Made by a program: the position numbers and the translations under genes. A stretch of DNA of 64,000 bases, from positions 2,852,001 through 2,916,000 of the forward strand of contig CAWCFV010000002.1 of the NCBI GenBank assembly GCA_963794995.1. Direction: 5' to 3'. Positions 48,395-56,751 of this stretch are shown here, piece by piece. The notes beneath the pieces are model-generated. The model was not told the origin of the DNA and searched no databases. It was given only the letters and a program-made list of their open reading frames with translations. Positions within the stretch are counted from its first letter, which is position 1, and the number at the start of each line of letters is the position of its first letter. The DNA is from CAWCFV01 sp963794995. Lineage in GTDB: Bacteria > Actinomycetota > Actinomycetes > JACCUZ01.

Positions 48395-49735
48395 TCAGCC
48401 GACCTGCTTCTTGGCCTTCTCCGCAGCGTCGCGCACGCGCTGCATCACCTGCTCGGGGGTCTGCTTGCCCCCCAGCATCCCCTCCACCCCGGAGAGGTAG
48501 GCGCTGGCCACGTCCGCCGCCGTGACGGTGTCCAGCCAGATGGCGAAGCGGCTGGCCTCACTCATGTCCGTCAGGGTCTCGGACAGCTGAGGGTAGGTGC
48601 CCTCGACCTCCGCGGAGCCCGCCACAGGACTGAGCCATCCCAGGTCGGCCACCATCCGCTTCGCATTGTCCTGGCTGGCGAGGAACGTCAGGAAGTCCGC
48701 TGCCAGCGCTGCGTTCTCGCTCTTGGCGTTCACCAGGAAGCCGTCAGGTGCCCCGGTGAGCGCCTCCGTGTCGCCGGCGCTGTCGGCAGCCGGCGGAAGA
48801 CGGAAGAAGCCCCAGCCCTGGGCAAGCTCGGCCGGGGCGCCACCCTCCTCCGTGAGCGCCTTGAACTCCAGCGACTCGATGTACTGCATGGCGGCCTTGC
48901 CACCGAGGAAGTTCGCCTGAGCAGCCTCGTGGGCCAGCCCGTTCGCGTCGCTGTTGGCGCACCGCTCGACGATCTGCTGGAACTGCGTCAGTGCCTCGAC
49001 GTAGCCGGGGTCGCTGAACTCGCCGGTCGCCGGGTCGTAGTCCGTCGCCAGCGTCTCCGGGGCGACGTTGTACGCGTTGAGCTGGGTGATGTAGTGGATG
49101 GCCGGCCAGCCGAACTGGTTGCCGAACGCGATCGGCGTCAGGCCGGCCGCCTCCAGCTTGTCGCACGCGGCGAGCAGATCCTCCAACGTGGCCGGCGGCC
49201 CTGCGACGCCGGCCTTCTCGAATGCGGACTCGCTGTACGCCAAGTACTTGCCGTCGAGGTTGATCGGCAGGCCGTACATCTTCCCCTCGTACTCGAAGGC
49301 CTTGGTGGCTGCGGGGGCGAGGGTCTGTCCGACCTCGGTGTCCGGCCCGATGACGCTGGTGAGGTCGGCCGCGAGGCCCGCTCGGATGAACTTGTTCGCG
49401 AAGTCGCCCGCCCAGGAGAAGTAGATGTCCGGGAGGTCGTTGGCGGCGGACAGGACCCGGATCTTGTCCTTGTAGGGCTGGTCGCCGACCTGCTCGAGAT
49501 TGATGGTGACCTCGGGGTTGGCTGCCTCGTAGTCGGCGACGACCTTCTCGAAGTACGGCGCGTACTGGGGGTCGGCGAACTTGGTCACCATCGTCAGGCT
49601 GCCGCTCTTAGTGGTCGGCTCGGCGAGGTCGGGGGAGCCGGAGGCCGACCCTCCACCGTCGTCCCCACCGCAGGCGGCAAGGGTCAGCACCGCGGCGAAG
49701 GCCGTCGCGGTCAGGCGTAGCAGTGGGGTTCTCAT
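48395..49735 (-). CDS. Extracellular solute-binding lipoprotein (CUT1)
   Basis: A 446-residue binding protein of solute-binding family 1. The lipobox is TLAACGGDDG near residue 20, so it is a membrane-anchored lipoprotein. The mature protein has AANDLPDIYFSWAGDFANKF and GKMYGLPINLDGKYLAYSES, typical of sugar-binding proteins. By context the ligand is probably a fructosamine or related amino-sugar conjugate. It follows the FrlD-like kinase gene by 67 bp and precedes both permeases. Confidence 0.92.
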   Translation of the reverse strand: MRTPLLRLTATAFAAVLTLAACGGDDGGGSASGSPDLAEPTTKSGSLTMVTKFADPQYAPYFEKVVADYEAANPEVTINLEQVGDQPYKDKIRVLSAANDLPDIYFSWAGDFANKFIRAGLAADLTSVIGPDTEVGQTLAPAATKAFEYEGKMYGLPINLDGKYLAYSESAFEKAGVAGPPATLEDLLAACDKLEAAGLTPIAFGNQFGWPAIHYITQLNAYNVAPETLATDYDPATGEFSDPGYVEALTQFQQIVERCANSDANGLAHEAAQANFLGGKAAMQYIESLEFKALTEEGGAPAELAQGWGFFRLPPAADSAGDTEALTGAPDGFLVNAKSENAALAADFLTFLASQDNAKRMVADLGWLSPVAGSAEVEGTYPQLSETLTDMSEASRFAIWLDTVTAADVASAYLSGVEGMLGGKQTPEQVMQRVRDAAEKAKKQVG

Positions 49736-49802
49736 GACACTCCTCGTGCGGGTAGCGATGGGACGGTGGGTCTCGGGATGTGCTGCCGCTGGTAGTGCGG
49801 CG

Positions 49803-50642
49803 TCACGTGCTGGTCGCCACCTCCCCGGGGTGGCCGAGGGTGGCCGGCAGGGGGGTCTCGTGGCCGAAGGCACCGTGCTCGGCGCAGGTGGCGGTGGCAT
49901 AGCGTGTCGCGGCCGAGAGCACGAGCTCCGGCCGCTCGTCGAGGGCCAGGCCCACCAGCAGACGCGCGATGAACGCATCGCCTGCACCGAGGGTGTCGAC
50001 GATCGCGCCGTGGCCGGCAGGCGCCTGCAGGGTGCGGCCGTCGACCAGCAACGTCGCACCCTGCTCGCCTTGCGTTACGGCGACGACCGACGGCCCCAGG
50101 TCGGCCACGGCCCGGGCCAGAGTGACCGGGTCGGACGAGGAGCTGGCTGAGAGCACGGCCACGTCCGCATGACGCGCGTGCTGGCGCACGTACTCCCACG
50201 GTCGCTCCGAGAAGTCGAAGCTGAGGCGTCGAGCTGCCTCGGCGATGCGAGGGAGGTCCGGCTCCAGCATCGAGCACTCACCGGTGTGCACGAGCTCGGC
50301 AGCCGCCACCGCGGCCAGCTCCTTCTCGCTGACGGTGAAGCGGGACACGCCGACGTCACCGTGGGCGAAGACGCGGTTCCCGTCGACCACCCTGACGACG
50401 GCGTGAGCGTTGGGTCCGGCCACCGTGCGTACGAGGGATGTGTCGACCTCCTCGTGACACAGTGCCCGCCGGATCAGCTCTCCGGCGACGTCCGATCCGA
50501 GCACGCCGACATATCGGGTGGCCGCGCCGACCCGGCGGGCATGCACCGCCACGTTGACCGCGTTGCCGCCCGGGAACATCACAGCGAGCTCGGGGTAGCA
50601 GTCGACGACGTTGTCGCCCAGCGTGAGCAGCCGTGGCGTCAC
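49803..50642 (-). CDS. PfkB-family kinase, fructoselysine-kinase (FrlD)-like
   Basis: A 279-residue ribokinase-fold enzyme. The start LTLGDNVVDCYPELAVMFPG, GNAVNVAVHARR and the middle LSFDFSERPWEYV closely follow the enteric FrlD fructoselysine 6-kinase. The catalytic loop is DTLGAGDAFIARLL. It should phosphorylate an imported Amadori compound at C6 before a SIS deglycase cleaves it. The start GTG overlaps the HAD stop (GTGA). Two LacI-type operator sites lie 92-130 bp upstream inside the HAD reading frame, so it may also have its own promoter. Confidence 0.82.
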   Translation of the reverse strand: MTPRLLTLGDNVVDCYPELAVMFPGGNAVNVAVHARRVGAATRYVGVLGSDVAGELIRRALCHEEVDTSLVRTVAGPNAHAVVRVVDGNRVFAHGDVGVSRFTVSEKELAAVAAAELVHTGECSMLEPDLPRIAEAARRLSFDFSERPWEYVRQHARHADVAVLSASSSSDPVTLARAVADLGPSVVAVTQGEQGATLLVDGRTLQAPAGHGAIVDTLGAGDAFIARLLVGLALDERPELVLSAATRYATATCAEHGAFGHETPLPATLGHPGEVATST

Positions 50643-51514
50643 GCGCGGGTCCCGAGCGTCCACGGAGCGGCGGGCAGGTCGGCGCGGTGCTGCATGGCGC
50701 TCCTGCACGTCGGGTTCGGTGGCGGTCCGTGGGTGAGAAGGTTCTCACTCAGCGTGCTGAGAGCGTTCTCACCTTGGGCGCCCTTGTCAACCGGTTCCGG
50801 AGAATCCAGGTCGTCGGAAGCGTCGTCACCCTGGCCGGCGGCGGCGACGAGGGCCCCGACATCTGCCATGGAGCGAGCGGAGGTGGCGCCCAGTTCCGCC
50901 ACCCAGTCCGGTTCGGCAGCGCTGCCCACGTACGCGACGCAGCGCATCCCGGCCGCTACGGCCGCAGCGACGCCGAAGCGGCTGTCCTCGACCACGAGGG
51001 CCGAGGCCGGAGCGACTCCCATGCTCCGGGCCGCATGCAGGAACAGGTCGGGGGCCGGCTTTCCCCGCGCTACCTCCTCGGCGCTGAAGAGCCGGTCGCC
51101 GACCAGGGGGAGGAGGCCCGTGAGGCCCAGGACGTGCCGCAGGTGCTCACGTCCCGAGTTGGACGCCACACCTGTCAGGACCCCCGCCTGGTGCAGCACC
51201 CGGAGCAGCTCGGGGATCCCGGGGACGACGGTCAGCTCGGCCTCGTAGGCCTCGCGGTAGCGCGCGGAGTACGCGGTCTCCCACCCCGGCTGCAGCGGGC
51301 GTCCCAGACCATGCTCCACCTCGCGGTGGAAGTGCTCCGCGGAGCAGCCCACGAAGGTCTCCGCGAACTCGTCCTCCGTCAGGTGCCAGCCGAGCTCGGC
51401 CAGGACCGAGACACCGACGCGCGTGCTGATCTGCTCGCTGTCGACCAGCACGCCGTCGCAGTCGAAGATCACCAGCTCGACCGCACCTGGCGGGAGGAGC
51501 CGTGGGTGCGCCAC
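50639..51514 (-). CDS. HAD-superfamily phosphatase with anomalous C-terminal tail
   Basis: A 291-residue HAD-IA enzyme. Motif I is VIFDCDGVLVDSE, motif II is GVASNSGRE, motif III includes ARGKPAPDLF, and motif IV is VVEDSRFGVAAAVAAG. Such proteins dephosphorylate or isomerise sugar phosphates. The family normally ends near residue 225. The remaining ~65 residues (GENALSTLSENLLTHGPPPN and so on) are not domain-like and coincide with two LacI-type operators, so the tail looks like a promoter region that happens to stay open. It starts directly after the SIS stop codon (TAG-GTG). Confidence 0.82.
   Translation of the reverse strand: MAHPRLLPPGAVELVIFDCDGVLVDSEQISTRVGVSVLAELGWHLTEDEFAETFVGCSAEHFHREVEHGLGRPLQPGWETAYSARYREAYEAELTVVPGIPELLRVLHQAGVLTGVASNSGREHLRHVLGLTGLLPLVGDRLFSAEEVARGKPAPDLFLHAARSMGVAPASALVVEDSRFGVAAAVAAGMRCVAYVGSAAEPDWVAELGATSARSMADVGALVAAAGQGDDASDDLDSPEPVDKGAQGENALSTLSENLLTHGPPPNPTCRSAMQHRADLPAAPWTLGTRA
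50734..50771 (-). promoter_or_regulatory. Pair of LacI-type operators upstream of the kinase gene
   Basis: TGAGAAGGTTCTCA (50734-50747) and TGAGAGCGTTCTCA (50758-50771) are near-perfect palindromes of the same type as those at 52549-52587, 24 bp apart. They lie 92-130 bp upstream of the kinase GTG, within the HAD frame. Confidence 0.75.
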
Positions 51515-52513
51515 CTAGTACTGCACCCGGAACATGTAGCGGCGCTGGTCGAGGTGATGGCCGCGCACGGCCTCGAAGTGCTGGGCCAGTCGACCGGCCA
51601 GCTCGCCGATGACCAGTGCCGACACGTCCTGCCGCAGCTCGGCCGGCACACCGGGGAGGCTGAGGTCCTTGACGTCGATGTAGTGCGCCTTGCGGGTGTA
51701 GGTGTCCAGGAAGGCCTTCCCACGCTCGGCCATCGGCCGGGTCGCGTCCTCGCCGAGGAACAGCAGGACCGCGCTGTCCTCGGTGACCATCTCGAAGGCA
51801 CCCTGGAAGAACTCACCGGTGTTGAACCCGGCGGCCTGCTTCCACTGCATCTCCTGCAGGTAGCACATGGCCAGCCCGTAGGCCCAGCCGTAGCTGGGCC
51901 CGGAGCCGAGGGTGTAGATGATCGGCTCGTCCTTGAGCGCTGCAGCGATGCCTCGCAGCCGCTCCTCGCTCTCCTCGACGGCGCTCAACGTCGCCTTCGG
52001 GAGCGCCTCGAGCGCGCTCGCCACCGCGGAGGCGTCGAGCTCGGCGCCGGTCGCGAGCAGCAGCGAGTAGGCAACCAGTACCTCGAAGAGGTCGCTCTTG
52101 CCCTTGAAGGCAACGTCGACGGCCCCCGCCAGAGGACTGCCCTGCTTGGCGACCGCGATCACCGTGGCGCCGCTCGCCTTCGCCGTCTGTGCCGCCTCGA
52201 CTGTCTCCTTGGTGGTGCCCGTGTAGGACGCCAGGACCACCAGCGATCCGGCTCCCATCAGGGCGGGCGTGCTGCAGTTCAGCTCGTCGCTCTGCAGCTG
52301 GAAGGTGGGAAAGGAGGCCTGCCGTTGCAGAATGTAGTGGGCCGGGTAGCTGCAGATGAGCGAGCCGCCGGCGCCGACGAAGTAGACGTTGCGCAGCCCT
52401 CTCTCCACGACGCCGGAGATGACCGCGTCGATGGCGGCCCGCTGGCCGACGGTCTCCGTCAGCTTGTCCACCAGGTCGGTGTCGATCGGCCGGAGGGGCA
52501 GGGGCTGAGGCAT
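51515..52513 (-). CDS. SIS-domain sugar-phosphate deglycase/isomerase, FrlB-like (1)
   Basis: A 332-residue double-SIS protein. Sugar-phosphate loops are VYFVGAGGSLICSYPAHYIL and VVLASYTGTTKETVEAAQTA. The second SIS has IYTLGSGPSYGWAYGLAMCY, then LQEMQWKQAAGFNTGEFFQGAFEMV, and the protein ends HHLDQRRYMFRVQY, the C-terminal pattern of FrlB-type fructoselysine-6-phosphate deglycases. It should split a phosphorylated Amadori product into glucose 6-phosphate and an amine. First gene of the operon, behind two LacI-type operators; ATG 52513 has GGGAG upstream. Confidence 0.85.
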   Translation of the reverse strand: MPQPLPLRPIDTDLVDKLTETVGQRAAIDAVISGVVERGLRNVYFVGAGGSLICSYPAHYILQRQASFPTFQLQSDELNCSTPALMGAGSLVVLASYTGTTKETVEAAQTAKASGATVIAVAKQGSPLAGAVDVAFKGKSDLFEVLVAYSLLLATGAELDASAVASALEALPKATLSAVEESEERLRGIAAALKDEPIIYTLGSGPSYGWAYGLAMCYLQEMQWKQAAGFNTGEFFQGAFEMVTEDSAVLLFLGEDATRPMAERGKAFLDTYTRKAHYIDVKDLSLPGVPAELRQDVSALVIGELAGRLAQHFEAVRGHHLDQRRYMFRVQY

Positions 52514-52548
52514 GCGGGGCTCCCGATTCGCTCGTGTTCTTGTCGGTG

Positions 52549-52587
52549 TGACAACGTTCTCAACCGAAGATTTTGACAACGTTCTCA
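52549..52587. promoter_or_regulatory. Pair of LacI-type operators in the divergent promoter
   Basis: TGACAACGTTCTCA occurs twice, identically, at 52549-52562 and 52574-52587, 25 bp apart. Each has the form TGAnAACGTTnTCA, a palindrome. They lie 36 bp upstream of the SIS gene and 44 bp upstream of the first lacI gene, so one repressor could control both directions. Confidence 0.82.
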
Positions 52588-52630
52588 CTAGTCGGCCCGG
52601 CCGTCAAGAGGTGTTGGTACATTCCCCGCC

Positions 52631-53725
52631 ATGGCACTGGCACCGCGGCGCGGCTCGGCGACGATCCCCGACGTCGCACTGCGCGCAGGGGTGTCCCGGG
52701 CCACGGCGGCCCGTGCGCTCGGTGGGTACGGCTCGGTAAGCGCCGCAGCGAGCGGCAAGGTGCTCGCGGCGGCGGAGGCGCTCGGCTACCAGGCCAACGG
52801 AGTCGCCCGCTCCATGATCACCGGGCGCACCATGACGCTCGGCGTCGTGGTGGGTGACATCGAGAACGAGTTCTTCAGTCGCGTCACCCGCGGTTTCACC
52901 GACGTCGCGAGGGGCTCCGGGTTCGACACGGTCATCGTCAACACGGACGAGAAGGTCAGCAGTGAGCGTGCGGCGGTCCGCGTGCTGCTCGAGCGTCGGG
53001 TCGACGGGCTCATGGTGGCGCCGGCGTCGATGTTCGACGGTGGGCACCTGGTCGACGCGCGCGACTCCGGCGCCCACCTCGTCCTCGTCGACCGCCGGGT
53101 GCCGCGACTCGGGCTGGACACCGTTCTGATCGACAGCGTGCAGGCGGCCCGCGAGGCCGTGGAGCGCCTCGTCGTCGCAGGGCACCGACGGATCGGGCTG
53201 GTGACCGGAGGCGGGGCGGGTGAGACAGCCGACTCCTCGTCCGACTCGGTGGTGTCCACCAGCACCGACCGGCTGAGGGGGTACCGGGAGGCCCTCGAGG
53301 CTGCGGGAATCCATGTCGACCCGGCGCTCGTGTGCGCCGGCGACTTCCATCTCGACGCTGCCCGGGAGCGAACGCGCACCCTGCTGACGAGTGACCGCAG
53401 ACCGACGGCTGTGCTGGCCACCGACAGCGTGCTGTCGTTGGGAGCTCTGCTCGCCGTGCGGGACGTCGGTCTGCGCTGCCCGGAGGACGTGTCCCTGGTC
53501 GGGTTCGACGACCCGGACTGGGCCTCGGTCGTCCGCCCGCGACTGAGCGTCATGTCCCAGCCGGCACAGGAGCTGGGTGCGACGGCGGCGCGACGCCTGC
53601 TCGTCAGGGTCCGGGGCGGGACCGGTCGCGCCCGGACGACCATGCTGCGCGCCACCTGGCAGGAGCGCGAGTCCGTCGCAGCCCCCCGGTCCCGCCGCCG
53701 GGGCGAGAGAGGGCGGGGCAGATGA
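52631..53725 (+). CDS. LacI-family transcriptional regulator (1)
   Basis: A 364-residue LacI repressor. The HTH is ATIPDVALRAGVSRATAARA with hinge LGYQANGVARSMITG; residues about 65-345 form the sugar-binding core (TLGVVVGDIENEFFSRVTRG, VSLVGFDDPDWASVVRPRLS). It is divergent from the SIS gene, with two identical operators in between, so it is the likely local and self repressor. The effector is presumably the Amadori substrate or its phosphate. The stop overlaps the ATG of a paralogue. Confidence 0.92.
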   Translation: MALAPRRGSATIPDVALRAGVSRATAARALGGYGSVSAAASGKVLAAAEALGYQANGVARSMITGRTMTLGVVVGDIENEFFSRVTRGFTDVARGSGFDTVIVNTDEKVSSERAAVRVLLERRVDGLMVAPASMFDGGHLVDARDSGAHLVLVDRRVPRLGLDTVLIDSVQAAREAVERLVVAGHRRIGLVTGGGAGETADSSSDSVVSTSTDRLRGYREALEAAGIHVDPALVCAGDFHLDAARERTRTLLTSDRRPTAVLATDSVLSLGALLAVRDVGLRCPEDVSLVGFDDPDWASVVRPRLSVMSQPAQELGATAARRLLVRVRGGTGRARTTMLRATWQERESVAAPRSRRRGERGRGR

Positions 53726-54825
53726 GCCGCCCCTCCGGCGGGCGCGGGCGGGGAGCCGCCGGCATCGCGACGTTGCCCCAGGTAGCCGCCGTGGCGGGGG
53801 TGTCCACGGCCACGGCCGCGCGCGCGCTCGGCGGGTACGGGTCGGTGCGTCCCGCCACCAGGGAGCACGTGCTCGAGGTGGCGCAACGACTCGGCTACCG
53901 GGCCAACGTCCTTGCGCGGAGCATGATCACCGGCTCCACCCGGACGCTGGGCGTGGTGCTGTCCGACATCGAGAACCCGTTCTTCTCCCGGGCCCTGCGG
54001 GGCATCTCCGACGTGGCGCATCGCGAGGGTCACGAGGTCGTCCTCGTCAACACCGACGAGGACCTCGAGATGGAGCGCAACGCGGTCCGGATGCTTACCG
54101 AGAAGCGGGTCGACGGACTCGTCGTCTCGCCCAGCGAGGGGGTGGACTTCGGTCATCTCGCGGGCGCGATCCGCGGCGGAACGCCGGTGGTCCTCCTGGA
54201 CCGGCGGATCCCGGGCCTCCGTGCCGACACCGTCGGCATCGACAACCGCGGGGCCGCGCGCGAGGTCACCGAGCGGCTCCTCGCGCGCGGCCACCGGCGC
54301 ATAGCCCTGGTCACCGGGGCCCCACCCGGGGCCGCCGGGCTGCTCGCGACCCCGCTGATGCGCGGGGCGGAGCGCGCGATCGGGAGCACCGGCGGGCTGC
54401 GTGCGGCCGGGTACCGCGACGCCTTGCTCGCTGTCGGGGTGGAGCCGGATCCCCGCTACGTCAGCGCGGAGGGCTTCCGCCGGGAGGACGCAGCCGCTGC
54501 CACCAGCCGGCTGCTGGCACTCCCCGACCCACCCACGGCGGTCATCGCCCTCGACAGCCTGCTCGCGCTCGGCGTCCTGCAGGCGATCTCCGAGCTCGGC
54601 GTCCGGTGCCCGGACGACGTGTCGGTGATCGGCTTCGACGACGCGGACTGGGCCGAGGCTCTGACACCGCCGCTGTCGGTGATGTCGCAGCCGGTCTATG
54701 ACATCGGCGCCGAGGCTTGCGAGCGGCTGCTGGCCAGGGTGGCCGGCGACGAGCGGCGGACCGTCCACCGCAAGCTGGCCACCTCGTTCGTCGACCGCGC
54801 CTCGGTCGCCGACGCCCCTGGGTAG
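53722..54825 (+). CDS. LacI-family transcriptional regulator (2), tandem paralogue
   Basis: A 367-residue LacI repressor clearly related to the preceding gene: HTH ATLPQVAAVAGVSTATAARA, shared ALGGYGSV and ARSMITG hinge, core TLGVVLSDIENPFFSRALRG and VSVIGFDDADWAEALTPPLS. The recognition helix is almost the same (TATAARALGGYG versus RATAARALGGYG), implying the same or similar operators, while the effector pocket differs. ATG overlaps the first regulator's stop. It ends 10 bp from the convergent second SIS gene. Confidence 0.92.
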   Translation: MSRPSGGRGRGAAGIATLPQVAAVAGVSTATAARALGGYGSVRPATREHVLEVAQRLGYRANVLARSMITGSTRTLGVVLSDIENPFFSRALRGISDVAHREGHEVVLVNTDEDLEMERNAVRMLTEKRVDGLVVSPSEGVDFGHLAGAIRGGTPVVLLDRRIPGLRADTVGIDNRGAAREVTERLLARGHRRIALVTGAPPGAAGLLATPLMRGAERAIGSTGGLRAAGYRDALLAVGVEPDPRYVSAEGFRREDAAAATSRLLALPDPPTAVIALDSLLALGVLQAISELGVRCPDDVSVIGFDDADWAEALTPPLSVMSQPVYDIGAEACERLLARVAGDERRTVHRKLATSFVDRASVADAPG

Positions 54826-54835
54826 CCGGAGCCGG

Positions 54836-55849
54836 TCAGTAGTCCACTCGCTTGTAGTAGCGGCGGGTGGTCAGCGGGTGGTCGCGCAGCACCTCGAGGT
54901 GGGCGCTGACCCGCTCCAGGACGGTGGCCAGCAGCACGGGCGAGATCAGCTCCCGCACCCGTGGCGAGACGCCCGGGAGGTCGAGGTCGGAGGTGTCCAG
55001 GACGGTGACCTTGTCGGTGTACCGCGGGGCGAAGCGCCCCACTCGCTCGCACAAGGGCCGCGCGCTGTCGTCGCCCGTCAGGACGATCACGCTGACGCCT
55101 TCCTCCACCAGCTCGAGCGTGCCGTGGAAGAAGTCAGAGGCATGCACGGGGCGGGTGCGGATCCACTGCATCTCCTCGAGGATGCACATCCCGTAGTAGA
55201 AGGCCTGCGGCCAGGTCGAGCCGGCGCCGGTGATGATGTGGAACGGCTCGTCCCTCCACTGCTTGGCGAGCTCCTCGGCGCGCGGCTCGAAGGCACGCTT
55301 CACCTCGAGGAGGATCCTGGGGAGGTCCCGCAGCTCGCCCAGGATCCCGGCGACGTCGTCGATCTCGCCGCGCGCGTCGAGGACGGCGAGTGCCACCGCG
55401 AGCGACTGCACGTAGAACATCTCGCAGGACGTGTCGTCCTCGGCGAAGTTCACGAACACGTGCTGGGCCTCGTCGGCCAGCGGGGTCCCGTGGTGACCGG
55501 TCAGGACGAGGACCTGGGCGCCGCGCTCCTGCGCGTACCGCAGTGCCGTGACGCTCTCCGCCGTCGTGCCGGACAGCGACGGGATCACGACCAGGGACCC
55601 GGGTCGCAGGTGGCCCGAGCCCGAGGTGACCAGCTCCGCCGGGTTCTCGAGGAACACCGGGAACCTCGAACGCGCGTGCAGCAGCCAGGCTGCCGGCTGC
55701 ATGAGGATGCCTGCGCCGCCGGAGCCGAGGAAAATCAGGTTCGGGGCACCGGCGCGGACCGCGTCCGCGACCGTGGTCCTCAGCCGGTCGAGGTGCGCGA
55801 CGGCACCCTCCTGGATGCGGAGGAATCGCGACTCGTCGAAGTTCAGCAT
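54836..55849 (-). CDS. SIS-domain sugar-phosphate deglycase/isomerase, FrlB-like (2)
   Basis: A 337-residue double-SIS protein: NLIFLGSGGAGILMQPAAWL, VVIPSLSGTTAESVTALRYA, IITGAGSTWPQAFYYGMCIL, then EEMQWIRTRPVHASDFFHG, with the FrlB-type end DHPLTTRRYYKRVDY. It is only moderately similar to the first SIS protein, suggesting a different substrate. ATG 55849 fits the family start (LNFDESRFLRIQEG); an ATG 18 nt upstream is possible. It lies downstream of the GntR gene (53 bp) and is probably in its operon. Confidence 0.85.
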   Translation of the reverse strand: MLNFDESRFLRIQEGAVAHLDRLRTTVADAVRAGAPNLIFLGSGGAGILMQPAAWLLHARSRFPVFLENPAELVTSGSGHLRPGSLVVIPSLSGTTAESVTALRYAQERGAQVLVLTGHHGTPLADEAQHVFVNFAEDDTSCEMFYVQSLAVALAVLDARGEIDDVAGILGELRDLPRILLEVKRAFEPRAEELAKQWRDEPFHIITGAGSTWPQAFYYGMCILEEMQWIRTRPVHASDFFHGTLELVEEGVSVIVLTGDDSARPLCERVGRFAPRYTDKVTVLDTSDLDLPGVSPRVRELISPVLLATVLERVSAHLEVLRDHPLTTRRYYKRVDY

Positions 55850-55902
55850 GATGGTCGTCCTGTCCATAGTCGGGGTGGTACGAGTCGTGGCTCGGGCAGC
55901 GG

Positions 55903-56634
55903 TCAGCGACGGCGGACGACGTGGAAGGCGATGTCCTCGCCACGGTGGTAGTCGCGGGCGAACAGCACCCGGCGGCCGTGGGCCGACACGCAGGTCTCCT
56001 CGACGAGCAGCCAGGGCCCGAGGCCGTCCAGGGCGTGCCGGGTCGCCACCTCCGGCGGCAGCTCGACGGCCCTGATCCTGGCCACCGAGCTGTCGATGCC
56101 GTGACCGTGGCTCGCGAGCATGGCGGTCAGGGAGCCGGACCAGTCGCGGTGCCGGAGTGGGCCGGGCAGGCAGTCGCGCGGCAGGGCGTCGACGGTGTAC
56201 AGCATGGGGCGGTCGTCACCGAACCTGAGCCGGGTCAGGCGCACGACGACCGCGCCCTCCGGCAGCTGCAGCGCCTCGGCCTCGGCGTTCTCGGCCGGAC
56301 CCTCGTCGACCGACAGGACCGCGCTGCTCACGCGGTGGCCAAGCCCCTCGAGCATCTCGGTGACGCTCTCGAAACGGTCGACCGGGCGCTCGACGCGCAA
56401 GGCGCTCGACGCGGACAGGAAGCGGCCCCTCCCACGACGCACCCGGACCACGCCGTCCTGCTCGAGCAGGCGCAGGGCGTCCCGCGCGGTGCTGCGGGAG
56501 ACCGAGAACCGGGCGGCGGTCTGGGTCTCGGTGGGGACCTGGTCACCAGGGCCGAGCCCCTCGGCCTGCATGGCCGCCACGAGGGCGTCCCGCACCCGCT
56601 CCACGAGGACCGCTGCCGCCATGTCGTCCGACAT
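55903..56634 (-). CDS. GntR-family regulator, HutC/UTRA type
   Basis: A 243-residue regulator. The winged HTH spans residues about 8-75 (DQVPTETQTAARFSVSRSTA, then RDALRLLEQDGVVRV). The UTRA ligand domain follows (VVRLTRLRFGDDRPMLYTVD, ALPRDCLPG, LLVEETCVSAHGRRVLFARD). UTRA regulators such as FrlR, NagR and MngR respond to sugar phosphates or amino sugars, which suits this locus. It probably controls itself, the second SIS gene and the divergent oxidase through the palindrome in the promoter region. Alternative ATG 12 nt downstream. Confidence 0.9.
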   Translation of the reverse strand: MSDDMAAAVLVERVRDALVAAMQAEGLGPGDQVPTETQTAARFSVSRSTARDALRLLEQDGVVRVRRGRGRFLSASSALRVERPVDRFESVTEMLEGLGHRVSSAVLSVDEGPAENAEAEALQLPEGAVVVRLTRLRFGDDRPMLYTVDALPRDCLPGPLRHRDWSGSLTAMLASHGHGIDSSVARIRAVELPPEVATRHALDGLGPWLLVEETCVSAHGRRVLFARDYHRGEDIAFHVVRRR

Positions 56635-56642
56635 CCTTTGCC

Positions 56643-56678
56643 AGTTGTCTGTTTTCAGTGTTACCTTGTCCGACAACT
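56643..56678. promoter_or_regulatory. GntR-type operator between the regulator and oxidase genes
   Basis: TTGTC-C-GACAA (56666-56676) is a perfect odd palindrome, and AGTTGTC (56643-56649) pairs with GACAACT (56672-56678) as a wider inverted repeat. It lies just upstream of the GntR ATG, where autoregulation is expected. Confidence 0.65.
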
Positions 56679-56751
56679 CTCCGGGCGTCAAGCCCGGGTC
56701 CGCGACGCCGGCAGCCGCGGCGGGCGGCTACCCGCGACCCAAGGGGGTCTC

